Positions 45,708 to 54,256 of a DNA stretch of 64,000 nt are shown in pieces. Under the pieces are notes generated by a model. It was not told the origin of the DNA. It saw nothing but the letters and a program-made list of their open reading frames with translations, and ran no database searches. The position numbers and the translations under genes were made by a program. Position 1 is the stretch's first letter, and each line of letters opens with the position of its first letter. This stretch comes from Xanthomonas arboricola. GTDB lineage: Bacteria > Pseudomonadota > Gammaproteobacteria > Xanthomonadales > Xanthomonadaceae. Where the stretch lies: contig NZ_QREM01000001.1 in NCBI RefSeq assembly GCF_003353015.1, forward strand, positions 168,891-232,890, read 5' to 3'.

Positions 45708-48587
45708 ATGTCGCTCAACACGCTTTCGACCGGGAGCAGCGCAGGTCTGATTCTCCCTCCATCGGATGAACCGTCCTCTCCGGAGCCGTCCGGATCCGGC
45801 TCTGGCATGACCGATTCCGATGTCTTGTTGGGGATGGATAATCTTTTCCTGCAGCAGATCTACCGCATGATAGCCGCTGTCTACGGCAATATTCCAAGCG
45901 ATGATCCGACTGTTGACCCGTCCGCAACGCCTGCCCCTTCATTTGATGATATCCAAGCCAGTCAGCCGATCGAGAAACGCACGTCTTGGCCCACGCCTTC
46001 GACAGGGTTCGACGCCAAGGACGTCAAGGGATCCACGCTACCGCCTGCGGTTGATGGGTCTTCGGTTACATGGGATGGCGGCACGCTCACGGCATCGGAG
46101 CTTCAGATTGTCTCGACGCTCAACCAGCACAAGGACAAGATGCCCCTTGAGTTTTCAAAGCTCGACGACAAGATCAACGACCCATCTACGCCTGCGGACT
46201 TGAAGAGTGCACTGCAGGGCCTGCAAAAGGACCCACGTCTGTTCTTCGCCATCGGCTCGCAGGGCGACGGAAAATGCGGCGGCAAGATCAAAGCTCAAGA
46301 TCTGTGGGATTTTGCGGATCACCATCAACAGGTGACCGATCTGGGCGGAAAAAACGCTGAATTCAATCCCAAGAATATCAAGGGAGACACGCCACCGCCG
46401 CAGGCAGAAGGCTCAACTGTCACATGGGACGGCGGTACCCTCACGCAATCTCAGCTGGAGATCGTTTCGACGCTCAATCAACACCGTGACATGACGCCGA
46501 TCGAGTTCGCCAAGCTCGATGAAAAGATCAACGATCCCGCCACGCCACCCGACATGAAGAAGGCGCTGCAAGGCCTACAACAGGATCCCGGTCTGTTCTT
46601 CGCCATGGCATCCCAGGGGCACGGCAAGCACCATCACGACGATCAGGGCAAGTGCAATGGCACGTTGATTGCGGCCAATCTGTACGATTTTTCCGATCGT
46701 CATCCACAGGTCACTGCCATGGGGGGCAAGAATGCGACCTACAACCCCGAAAAGATGAAGGGACGCGACCTGCCGCCACCGGTCGACGGCTCTTCGGTCA
46801 CATGGGATGGTGGGACGCTCACCCAGGACGAGCTGGAGATCGTCGCCACGCTCGATCGCCACAAGGACAAGTTGCCGGTGGCGTGGGCCGATCTCGATGC
46901 CAAGATCAACGATCCTGCGACGCAGCCGGATCTCAAGAAAGCATTGACAAAGTTGCAGAGCGATCCGCGGCTATTCTTTGCGATCGGCTCGCAAGGCGAT
47001 GGCAAGTGCGGCGGCAAGATCAAGGCTGACGATCTCAGCAAGTTCTCGGCCGGTCACGCGCAAGTAGCGGAGTACGCCAACAAGCAAGCCAAAGGCTACA
47101 CGCAGAACTACGTGGCTTCTGACAGCCCGGACAAGACCCAACCGACAGTCATGACCGAAAGCGATGCAATGCGCGAGTTTTATCGCTACTCGGACTACCT
47201 GCCGAAGGATCTGAACCAGGAAGCGTTCAAGCAACTGGTCGAGGGCAACAGTAATGCTCAAAAGTGCCCGCCGCAGGTTATCGCCGCGGCACAGTATTTT
47301 CGAGAGCACCCCGATCAGTGGAAGGCGCTGGCAGGAGACTCCGGTTCGATGAGCACCCCGGACTTCCTGCAAAAATCTGCTTCGCAGATGCATCTGACAG
47401 CATCCGAGCTGAAAACGCTGGACACGATCAATGGCCATCAGGATGCGTTCTTCGGCGACGGCAAGGAGGTGACGCGCGACAAGCTCGACACAATCGTCAA
47501 GGACGATAAAGCTGATCCTGCGGTTCGCGACGCCGCCAAGCAGCTATTGGGCGACCCGCTATTGTACGGGTTGTTGAATAACTCGATCACCGGCTACAAG
47601 AAGCCGCATAGCTTCCTTGGCGGTGGTCATGTCGTTGACTCGGGCAAGATCAGCCAGAAGGACTTTCAGCAGTTCTACGAGCATATGACGGCGGCCAACA
47701 AGACCGTGGAAAAATCGCCCACGCACGCGGCCACGTCACCCGAACAGCAGAAGGCCTTCGCGGACATGTTGATGGGCAAAGCCGATCAACCGGACATCAA
47801 GACGAAAAAGAAGGATATCGGCACGCTCGGCAAGGGGTTGCATGAGTTCCTGAAATGGGACAGCAAGATCCTGGACTGGGCCTCGGTCGGACTGAGTGCA
47901 CTGAACGGCATCCCCGTCATCGGCGAGTTTGCCGATGCGGCAGCGGTGGCACTGGAGGGCGAAGCGCAGGCCGCACAGGTGCTCGATACGGCACTGCAAG
48001 GCGGCGATATGTCGCTTGCGTGGAAACTCGCCGGCATCAACATGGCTGGAGCGGTCGTTGGTGCAGCCGGTGGGCCGGGCGCCAGGATCGCAGCCAAGGG
48101 GGCTGCCAAGGGAGTCGCGGAGGGTGCCGCCAAGGCAGCGAGCGAGAGTGCGACCAAGGGCGCTGCTGAGGGAGCGGGCAAGGCCACGACCGAAGGAGCA
48201 GTGAAGGGCGCTACCGAAGGAGCAACCAAGGGTGCTGACGAGGGTGCAACGAAAGGCGCCACCGAAGGAGCAACGGAGGGTGCAGCCGAGGGGGCAACCA
48301 AAGGTGAAACGAGGAAAGAGAAAGTCGTCGCCTTGGCAAAAAACCATGTGGTCGGCGGAACCATCGGTATATACACGGACCTGCTGAAGGTTCCTGTGAT
48401 GGCGGGCTTGCATTACGAAGAAGTGCAATTGGACAAGGAGAGGGATCATGGCGACATCCGCCAGAATCTGGAAGACGCAGGCGGCTTGCCGCTAGGCAAG
48501 CAGACCATCCCCGTGTCCATCGCAGACAACTTTGAGGCCGACACGAAGGAAAATATCAGGAGTTTGAGGGGTGGGTGGCGCAGGTAA
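45708..48587 (+). CDS. hrpF: HrpF, type III translocon protein (NolX family)
   Basis: Translocon component thought to insert in the host membrane and let effectors pass. 959 residues from the ATG at 45708 (MSLNTLSTGSSAGL; GAGG upstream). Residues 101-218, 219-344 and 345-462 are three tandem copies of one unit (each with VTWDGGTLT, L-IV-TL, KINDP and GKC), and residues about 562-690 form a fourth, diverged copy. Hydrophobic segments follow from about residue 715 (ILDWASVGLSALNGIPVIGEF). A KGA-T/A-EGA repeat tract covers about 794-868. Described HrpF proteins are about 800 residues with two N-terminal repeats, so this one is longer. No signal peptide, as expected for a type III substrate. Confidence 0.93.
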   Translation: MSLNTLSTGSSAGLILPPSDEPSSPEPSGSGSGMTDSDVLLGMDNLFLQQIYRMIAAVYGNIPSDDPTVDPSATPAPSFDDIQASQPIEKRTSWPTPSTGFDAKDVKGSTLPPAVDGSSVTWDGGTLTASELQIVSTLNQHKDKMPLEFSKLDDKINDPSTPADLKSALQGLQKDPRLFFAIGSQGDGKCGGKIKAQDLWDFADHHQQVTDLGGKNAEFNPKNIKGDTPPPQAEGSTVTWDGGTLTQSQLEIVSTLNQHRDMTPIEFAKLDEKINDPATPPDMKKALQGLQQDPGLFFAMASQGHGKHHHDDQGKCNGTLIAANLYDFSDRHPQVTAMGGKNATYNPEKMKGRDLPPPVDGSSVTWDGGTLTQDELEIVATLDRHKDKLPVAWADLDAKINDPATQPDLKKALTKLQSDPRLFFAIGSQGDGKCGGKIKADDLSKFSAGHAQVAEYANKQAKGYTQNYVASDSPDKTQPTVMTESDAMREFYRYSDYLPKDLNQEAFKQLVEGNSNAQKCPPQVIAAAQYFREHPDQWKALAGDSGSMSTPDFLQKSASQMHLTASELKTLDTINGHQDAFFGDGKEVTRDKLDTIVKDDKADPAVRDAAKQLLGDPLLYGLLNNSITGYKKPHSFLGGGHVVDSGKISQKDFQQFYEHMTAANKTVEKSPTHAATSPEQQKAFADMLMGKADQPDIKTKKKDIGTLGKGLHEFLKWDSKILDWASVGLSALNGIPVIGEFADAAAVALEGEAQAAQVLDTALQGGDMSLAWKLAGINMAGAVVGAAGGPGARIAAKGAAKGVAEGAAKAASESATKGAAEGAGKATTEGAVKGATEGATKGADEGATKGATEGATEGAAEGATKGETRKEKVVALAKNHVVGGTIGIYTDLLKVPVMAGLHYEEVQLDKERDHGDIRQNLEDAGGLPLGKQTIPVSIADNFEADTKENIRSLRGGWRR
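46008..47093 (+). repeat. Three tandem 354-378-bp repeats in hrpF
   Basis: Units at 46008-46361, 46362-46739 and 46740-47093. Protein identity is high (VTWDGGTLT and KINDP in all), while third codon positions differ, so the duplication is old or diversified. Unit two has an eight-residue insert with three His (GKHHHDD). Confidence 0.9.
48088..48311 (+). repeat. Low-complexity Lys/Gly/Ala/Thr/Glu repeats near the hrpF end
   Basis: About 74 residues of KGA(A/T)EGA-type units encoded by variants of aaggga-gcnacnga-gga. Placed between the hydrophobic part and the C-terminal 90 residues. Confidence 0.85.
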
Positions 48588-49514
48588 TGCCCGTTCCTGA
48601 TCGGCATCCTGTTGCGCGAACGGACGGGCGATCAGCATGATCGTCCGATTCGTCAGTGGGCTGTTCAATTCGGTCTGCAGGCAAGGCCTTGGAGAACCGG
48701 AAATGTGCCAGCGCCAGTCAAGTAAAAATGTCGTTCTATAACGGCAGACTTGGCACTGCGAGCCACTGCATGCGCTTTCCACCGTGAATTCATAGCTGCG
48801 CCAGCCTTCGAGTCGGTTGCAGTTCACGGTGGAATCTAAGCAAGAGCCAACATGGCAATAGTGTTTTGTTGGTCGTCGTGGTTCGGTGCGGATTGTACGG
48901 GTCGTTGGCCCCCAATCTCGCGCTGACCGGTTTGAACGTTTCGAGTCGATCCGGGCGCAATGCCAGATCGACGCTGCCCCGCGCCATGCGCGCTGTCCAC
49001 GTGCGGAAACGAAGGAGCGCTTGGGAAGCCTCAGAGAAATCTGCCGTGGCGTATCCTCTGAACTCGTTTGTCAATCACAACTTTCGTTGGGGATGTTCAA
49101 GAAGGTTGGAACAATCCATCAGTCCTCTTATTTCAATCTCATTGAAGTACTTGGCGCGACATCGAAACGCTGGTTGTCAAGGCGATCGCCTGAAGTTTGC
49201 ACGACGACTGGATGTCGGAAGAGGAGTGCCTTGCCTACTGGCCCGATACCGGTACTTGAGCAAGCAAGGCGCAAAGATGGCGTATTTCTTGCGCTTTCCA
49301 GGCTACTTGGCCCGAATGCTCTGGCGTGTACGGTAGTTACGCGTCTGGCGAGACAGTCAAAACGGAACGCTTGCTCAAACGTGCTTATCCACGCCGCTAT
49401 GGAGCATGCGTGTAGTTCCGCCACCGGCGGTCTTTCAAGCGACTCATCTGCCGCTCCACAGACCTAGGCTGCGTATGACACAGGTCTCGATTGCGCGATT
49501 TCCAGCCGGCAAAC
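48588..49514. other. Non-coding region between hrpF and hpa3
   Basis: About 930 bases. Several short frames are open on both strands, but none shows a domain, a good ribosome site or a plausible composition. A piece around 49200-49260 can be read as DWMSEEECLAYW, faintly like an IS1595-type transposase N-terminus, too short to call. The right end leads into the PIP box at 49515. Confidence 0.55.
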
Positions 49515-49539
49515 TTCGTGTGCGGCGCAAGTCATTCGC
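49515..49539 (+). promoter_or_regulatory. Perfect PIP box before hpa3-xopF1
   Basis: TTCGT (49515-49519), 15 bases, TTCGC (49535-49539), which fits TTCGB-N15-TTCGB. It lies 97 bases before the hpa3 start. A clear YANNNT -10 at 30-32 bases is not obvious. HrpX should activate the chaperone-effector pair. Confidence 0.85.
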
Positions 49540-49636
49540 GGTGTCCTGCGCGGGGTATGTACCGCGAGCCAGACACTGCGTGCTACCGAAATGGTGTATC
49601 GGTACCCATCGCATACTTTCTCGAGGATTTCGGACA

Positions 49637-50080
49637 ATGTCGGAATTGGGAAATATCCACACAGCGAACGACACATTTTTCACCAACATGGGAGCCCGTC
49701 TTGGCTTGCCCGAGGAGCTTGCGCAGCGACTCGGCCAGGGCGAAACCATCCTTGGTCCGGCAGGCATGCTGTGCCGTGTCCACACGCAGATGCAGCAGGG
49801 CGAACTGATGGCGTTTCCGGAAGTGATCCTGCCCCTGGCCGCACGCGAGCTTGGCGGCGATGAGGTGGCGACGCTGCTGGCGCTGCAGGAACAATTGCTG
49901 ACCCAATACGGCTGGCGGCTCACGCTCTCGGACCTTGGCCTGCTGTGTGTCTGCCCGCTGCTGCTCGAACGCACGGCCGATGCCGTGACCACCGCGCTGG
50001 AGCGCGGGCAGGTGGTCGCCCGTGTGGTGCTGGACGCGCTGGTGACACAGGCCGGCAGTGTGGCCGAGGTGGCCTCATGA
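49637..50080 (+). CDS. hpa3: Hpa3, type III secretion chaperone for XopF1
   Basis: 147 residues, acidic and mixed alpha/beta with Leu-rich helices, which is the style of CesT-like class I chaperones (ETILGPAGMLCRVHTQMQQGELMAFPEVILPLAA). No membrane segment or signal. The start at 49637 has AGGA upstream. The ATGA overlap with xopF1 and the shared PIP box support a dedicated chaperone, as known for Hpa3/Hpa4 (XopF1) of X. oryzae. Identity rests on position and general features. Confidence 0.82.
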   Translation: MSELGNIHTANDTFFTNMGARLGLPEELAQRLGQGETILGPAGMLCRVHTQMQQGELMAFPEVILPLAARELGGDEVATLLALQEQLLTQYGWRLTLSDLGLLCVCPLLLERTADAVTTALERGQVVARVVLDALVTQAGSVAEVAS

Positions 50081-52095
50081 AGCTCACCAGCAACACCGGA
50101 ACCTCTTCCGGCAGCCGCGCCACGTCTTCTGCAGCCGCACGCCTGACGCAGGGTGAGGAGGCGGTTCCTCCCCCACAGACGCGCTTGCCGACCGGCCCGC
50201 TTGCAGGCTTGTCTTCGGGACCGGTGCTGCGCGGTCGTCGCGCAGCGTCATCACGTCGCGTGACCACCGGCACGAATGACGCCGAAGCCTCGCATGGCGG
50301 ATTACATCGTTCTGAGTCATCGCAGTCGTCACACTCTTCGGCTTCGACGGATGCAACGTTTTACACTCCGCAGGCAAGCCTCGCGTCCTCGGACGTCGAT
50401 GAGCCGCATGCACCTGCCGCTGCGGCAACCTATGCGCAGCGCAGCGCTGCGGCAGCTACTGCATTGAAGGCGCAGTTACGTGCTCGCCTGGGCAATCTGC
50501 ACTTCGCAGAGCACTCGTATGAGCAGGAGGAACTGCAGGCCACGTATCTGCAATGGGCGGACGCGCGCGTGGACGAACGCATCGCCGCATTCGGGCCGGA
50601 TGCCGGATATCAGATTGTCGGCGATATGAAGACGGCAGGCGCAAAGGCAGCGTGGCCGATCGCCTACGAGTGTCTCAGAGCCTTCATCATCGGCTCGATG
50701 CGGACCCCGTTCGGTCTCGCGGCGGGCGCTGCCTACGACGGCGCGCGTGCGCCCGGATCGGAGACGCTGAGTACCACGGCGATGTCCGGTGCGGCGGCAG
50801 GCCTGATGTCCTATATCAGCGATACGTTGCTGATCCCGGCGATGGATCGGCGCGCGCGCGTGGCCAACCTGCCGCGGTTCCAGGCCATCGACCCGAAGAT
50901 CCTGGTGCCCGATCCGCCGCCGGTCCTGCTGAAAATCGATGGCGAAAGCAAGCGCTTCACGCGTCCCGGTGAGGGCGACAGCGAAACGCTTCCCGAGCTC
51001 AAGGCGCAGGCCTACGACCTGCGTGCAGGTGTTACCCAGTGGCAATCCACGCTGGACGACAAGTCCCTGGATACCTTGTTGCTCAAGCCGACGATCAATG
51101 CAGGATTCAACGCAGCGCGGCGGACCTCCGACGACCCGGGTACGCTCACGCCGGCCGGCCAACTGGGCTTGAGCGCGCTCGCCATCGGCGGGGCAGGGGT
51201 CGTGCAGAAGGCAATGCTCGAAACCGGCAAGGCGGTTGCGCGTAGTGGCCAGATGCGCGTCCCCGACCTGCTTGGCGAACAGCAGCGGCTGAATCTGTTT
51301 GCGCTGGCGTTGCCGGACAAGACGCGTCGGCCCGCGCAATGGTCCGACGCTGTGCGTTTCCCCAACTATCTGCTGGAAACCGGGATGGAGGGCCTCGCGT
51401 TGGCCAGGCAGGCCTTGAGCACCACCAATGCGATCACCACTGCGGCACGCGATCTGCTGGGCCGGCACATGCTCAGCAACGTGTTGACCAATTTCGCTTC
51501 GCTCGGTGCCGCCCGCCTGATCGCTTCGCCCTTGCGCGGCGGAGACGCAAACGGCCGCGTTGCGGGCGAGGCCATCGATTCCACCGCGACGATCGTGCAA
51601 CAGGCTGCGCAGACCCTGTTCAACGACACGTTCTGGAATGCGCTCAAGGCCAAGAATGGCAGCAACACCACCCAGGCGGCGCGCCTGGATCAGGAGCGCG
51701 CCGCTAGCGCCGCCGGTCACCAACGCACCATCGCACGCACACTGCAGGCGCTGGCCGAACCCGTCGACGCGGCCATCGCGCTGTTTTCGGCGCCGACGTC
51801 AGAGGAGATTGCGCGCGCCGTGGAGGAAGGGCAGCCGCTTGCGCCTGCAGCGGGGCCGCTTGCGGGGAGATTGCGTGAGGCGCTGGAGGAATTACGCACG
51901 GAGATCGGCACGCAGTCCGTGTCGATTGCGACCATCGGCACCGTACTCGACCGCCTGCACGCCGGGCAGGCGGCAATGTTCAGCGGTGTCCCAAGCAACG
52001 ACCTGACGCATACGCTCAGGACCGAACTCCACAGGCTCAAGGATGTATTGCACGACAGCGAGCAGCTTCGCCAGTGGGAAAATGGCCTGGCATAA
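50077..52095 (+). CDS. xopF1: XopF1 (Hpa4) type III effector
   Basis: 672 residues from the ATG at 50077, overlapping the chaperone stop by ATGA. The first 130 residues are Ser/Thr/Ala-rich and disordered (TSNTGTSSGSRATSSAAARL), typical of type III secretion signals. The rest is a helical domain with two hydrophobic stretches (MRTPFGLAAGAAYDG, TTAMSGAAAGLMSYISDTLLI). Size and location beside hrpF match XopF1. Its mechanism in plants is unknown in the literature I recall; suppression of basal immunity has been reported. The ORF is intact. Confidence 0.9.
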   Translation: MKLTSNTGTSSGSRATSSAAARLTQGEEAVPPPQTRLPTGPLAGLSSGPVLRGRRAASSRRVTTGTNDAEASHGGLHRSESSQSSHSSASTDATFYTPQASLASSDVDEPHAPAAAATYAQRSAAAATALKAQLRARLGNLHFAEHSYEQEELQATYLQWADARVDERIAAFGPDAGYQIVGDMKTAGAKAAWPIAYECLRAFIIGSMRTPFGLAAGAAYDGARAPGSETLSTTAMSGAAAGLMSYISDTLLIPAMDRRARVANLPRFQAIDPKILVPDPPPVLLKIDGESKRFTRPGEGDSETLPELKAQAYDLRAGVTQWQSTLDDKSLDTLLLKPTINAGFNAARRTSDDPGTLTPAGQLGLSALAIGGAGVVQKAMLETGKAVARSGQMRVPDLLGEQQRLNLFALALPDKTRRPAQWSDAVRFPNYLLETGMEGLALARQALSTTNAITTAARDLLGRHMLSNVLTNFASLGAARLIASPLRGGDANGRVAGEAIDSTATIVQQAAQTLFNDTFWNALKAKNGSNTTQAARLDQERAASAAGHQRTIARTLQALAEPVDAAIALFSAPTSEEIARAVEEGQPLAPAAGPLAGRLREALEELRTEIGTQSVSIATIGTVLDRLHAGQAAMFSGVPSNDLTHTLRTELHRLKDVLHDSEQLRQWENGLA

Positions 52096-52671
52096 GCGAT
52101 CAATCCTGCAGGTCATCCACGGCGTAGCGCAAACCGCAACGACAGACATAACCACCGTTGCGTCTGTCGTGTGTTGGCGCTCCCGGTGCGCGCCACGCAC
52201 CGGCTGCAGCCTGCGATGTGTTTGCATAGTAGCGCCTTCCAGGTGGCCAGCACCTGGTGGGCGTGTGGGAGTTGCGTTGGCTTAGTCAGCCAATCGCAGC
52301 TCGGGGCTGGCATGCGTGCTTGTGTCATGCTCCAGGCGATGGGCAGGCAGCAGTGCTGCACGTTCCAGTGCAGCTGCCTAGCGCGCCTCGATCCGGGTGC
52401 CGCGAACAGGGGGTGGCTTGGACTGCTGCAAAAACCAGCTAAACACGGGCCAAATCGCTAACGGCATGGATTACTTGCTCGACACCACTAGGCGCCGCTG
52501 CCCAGTAGGGGCTGCAATGAAACGCAACGGCCTGGCAATGGACGTGCCGCGCCGGCCAGTACAGTGGCAGGCAATCAACCGTTGTGGTCCTTCTGGACAA
52601 TACGGTCGTCCCGACGGCCTGGGAGATGGCGGGGCGGGCAATTACCCTCGTCGGCACGTCTGTCTTCACGC
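52096..52671. other. Intergenic region between xopF1 and the hpaB pseudogene
   Basis: 576 bases between convergent genes. A 9-bp stem, ACGACAGAC (52139-52147) with GTCTGTCGT (52162-52170), lies 43 bases after the xopF1 stop and may help end transcription, although it lacks a T run. No credible gene seen. Confidence 0.5.
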
Positions 52672-53152
52672 TTATGTGCGCAGCCGTAGATGATTTTCCA
52701 TCGCGATTCGTTCAAAAATGTCGTCGTGCGCGATGAAGATGGTGATGTTCCAAGAACGACCATGGTCGGCGTCATGTGCGAGCAGGTCGCAGATCCATGC
52801 GCTATCGATGTCATCACGTAAAGGAGCGCGCATGAGCGAGATGATGACCCCGGCATCGTTCAATCGGCGGCGCGCCTGGCCATGCGCGTACGCCGGCAGA
52901 TGGGGTTCCGGCCATAGCCGCAAGACCGCCAAGGTCCGTCAAGCAGGAACGAGGCCGTAGGAGGTGCGCAGGTACGGTGCCTCTTCTTCCGGCGGGTGCT
53001 GTGCGGCATCGTCGGTCTGGGCTCCGGGCACGTGCACATAGGCCTCAAGCCCTCCACCCACGGCACGCATCAGCTGGGCACCGTCTGGACATCCAGCATG
53101 TCCCGTGATTCGCTCACCTGCCGGGCGATCACCTCGGATCGGTGTTGCTTGT
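52672..53152 (-). pseudogene. Second, inactivated copy of hpaB
   Basis: The minus strand aligns with hpaB (55539-56021) over its whole length, at DNA and protein level. Shared protein segments include PPEEEAPYLRTSYGL (hpaB APEEEALYLRISYGL) and DSAWICDLLAHDADHG (hpaB DGAWICDLLAHYAEHG). The ancestral ATG is ACA (53150-53152). Two single-base deletions fall in the first 110 bases, and an in-frame TGA at 52939-52941 replaces the Gly codon of the PAGRT segment. Total length is 481 against 483 bases, as expected from the two deletions. It follows the second hrpE-like gene by 61 bases, the same layout as hrpE-hpaB. Confidence 0.93.
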
Positions 53153-53213
53153 CTGCGGGGAAACACGCGCAGGGCTAACGAGTAGCCCTGCGTCATGTCA
53201 AGGGGGAGGGGGC

Positions 53214-53828
53214 TTATTGACCGACCAGGCTTTTTGCGTTGTCGCCGGCCTTGCCGATGTACTTGTTGGTCGTTACGTTGAAATCGAGGGCGTTCTTGCG
53301 CATGGTGATCTCGTTGTTCATGTGCGTCTGATTCGCGTTAGATGTGCCGAGATCGTCGAGCAACGACTCGATCTGCTGGTTTGCCACATGCGTTGCAGCT
53401 GCACCGGAAAGTTGACCTTGGTCGGCGATCTGCTGCAGCCTGTGTTGCTCCACAGAGGAGTGTTGGCCCATTCGTAGCGCCTCATGTTGCTCCACGAATG
53501 GATAGTCGCCCATAAGCGACGGCGGATATTGCGCCACGAATGGATGTTCGCCCATCGGTAACGGCTGATGATCCAGAGATGGATCTCCGCCGCGCTGCGC
53601 CATCTCATGGTGCTCCATGGATGGATCGAGGCCCCTCTTTTGCGACCTGCTGGGACGCGCCCCCAGGGACGCCCTCAGCCCTGATAGCTCCGGCGATTGA
53701 GGCGTCGTGACGCTAGCGGGGCTGGGCGCAGCGGGAGATTGAGACGAATTGCCCCTGTCATGTATGTCCTCCGATTCAGCGGCGGAGGGTTGGGGCGACC
53801 CGGATAATTCGGAGAGCGAAAGTCTCAT
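53214..53828 (-). CDS. HrpE-like protein with a long repeat-containing N-terminus
   Basis: 204 residues. The last 54 are about two-thirds identical to the HrpE pilin (36 of 54: LDFNVTTNKYIGKAGDNAKSLVGQ against LDFNVTLNKFIGKAGDNTKQLVGQ). The first 145 are unrelated to HrpE: a Ser/Pro-rich, disordered stretch (RLSLSELSGSPQPSAAESED) and four 13-14-residue repeats. The start at 53828 has AAGGTG six bases upstream, and the frame is intact although the adjacent hpaB copy is dead. It may be an exported pilus-like or effector-like protein, since the HrpE region governs subunit packing. No PIP box of standard form is found. Confidence 0.8.
   Translation of the reverse strand: MRLSLSELSGSPQPSAAESEDIHDRGNSSQSPAAPSPASVTTPQSPELSGLRASLGARPSRSQKRGLDPSMEHHEMAQRGGDPSLDHQPLPMGEHPFVAQYPPSLMGDYPFVEQHEALRMGQHSSVEQHRLQQIADQGQLSGAAATHVANQQIESLLDDLGTSNANQTHMNNEITMRKNALDFNVTTNKYIGKAGDNAKSLVGQ
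53448..53612 (-). repeat. Four 13-14-residue repeats within the hrpE-like gene
   Basis: Units read HHEMAQRGGDPSLD, HQPLPMGEHPFVA, QYPPSLMGDYPFVE and QHEALRMGQHSSVE, then a partial QHRL. Units two to four share the MG-x-(H/Y) core, and units two and three share YPFV/HPFV, encoded by nearly identical codons (ccattcgtgg). 39-42 bases per unit. Confidence 0.85.
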
Positions 53829-54256
53829 GTCTGTTCACCTTCATTCAATATGTTTGAAGTGGCTAGCGTAAATAGGGAGGTTTGCCTCCCCCGCCCACTT
53901 ACTTTCCCCCCCGCGTGCCGTTAGCGATGACCTAGATCTGGAAGATCTCGACGTCAACCCGAAGCGATGCAGTGGTACCGCGATCCGATGATCGTGAGAA
54001 CTTCAGGTCGGTTCGCCATCCGGAAGGAACCTGTAAAATCCTCCGCTGACAGCACGTTGGCTCGCTTGGGGCTTTTACCAGTCCCTGTCGGCTTCGACTT
54101 GAGTGTGCTGTTGGCAGGACTGCGAACAGGGAAGCGAAAAAACGCGGTAGCGAACATGTGTTGTGTTACGGCGCACGGCGCAAGCCAGTTGACGGGTGCT
54201 GTAATCAGACACAGCATCCGCCGGGCGATCGACGCACAGTGTGGCTAACGGTGGCA
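53829..54256. other. Upstream region of the hrpE-like gene
   Basis: 428 bases without a convincing gene. On the minus strand it contains three TTCGC half-sites (complement at 54122-54126, 54134-54138, 54150-54154) spaced by 7 and 11 bases. A C-rich stretch lies at 53880-53915. This may hold a degenerate HrpX promoter; evidence is weak. Confidence 0.45.

Noticed and set aside
48790..49074. 94-codon minus-strand frame in the hrpF-hpa3 gap
   Set aside because: No domain, no good ribosome site and no similarity to the adjacent hrp genes.
49200..49260. Possible transposase N-terminus (DWMSEEECLAYW)
   Set aside because: Only a dozen residues before a stop, with no following zinc ribbon or DDE region. 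Too short to call.
52397..52693. Plus-strand frame overlapping the end of the hpaB pseudogene
   Set aside because: It lacks a ribosome site and motifs, and it overlaps the complement of the hpaB homology.
53959..53983. PIP box near the hrpE-like gene (CCGAA-N15-CGCGA on the plus strand)
   Set aside because: One half is correct, but the other does not match TTCGB and there is no YANNNT hexamer at 30-32 bases.
53954..54217. 87-codon minus-strand frame upstream of the hrpE-like gene
   Set aside because: No ribosome site and no recognisable fold; part of its coding would be the TTCGC half-site cluster. More likely non-coding.
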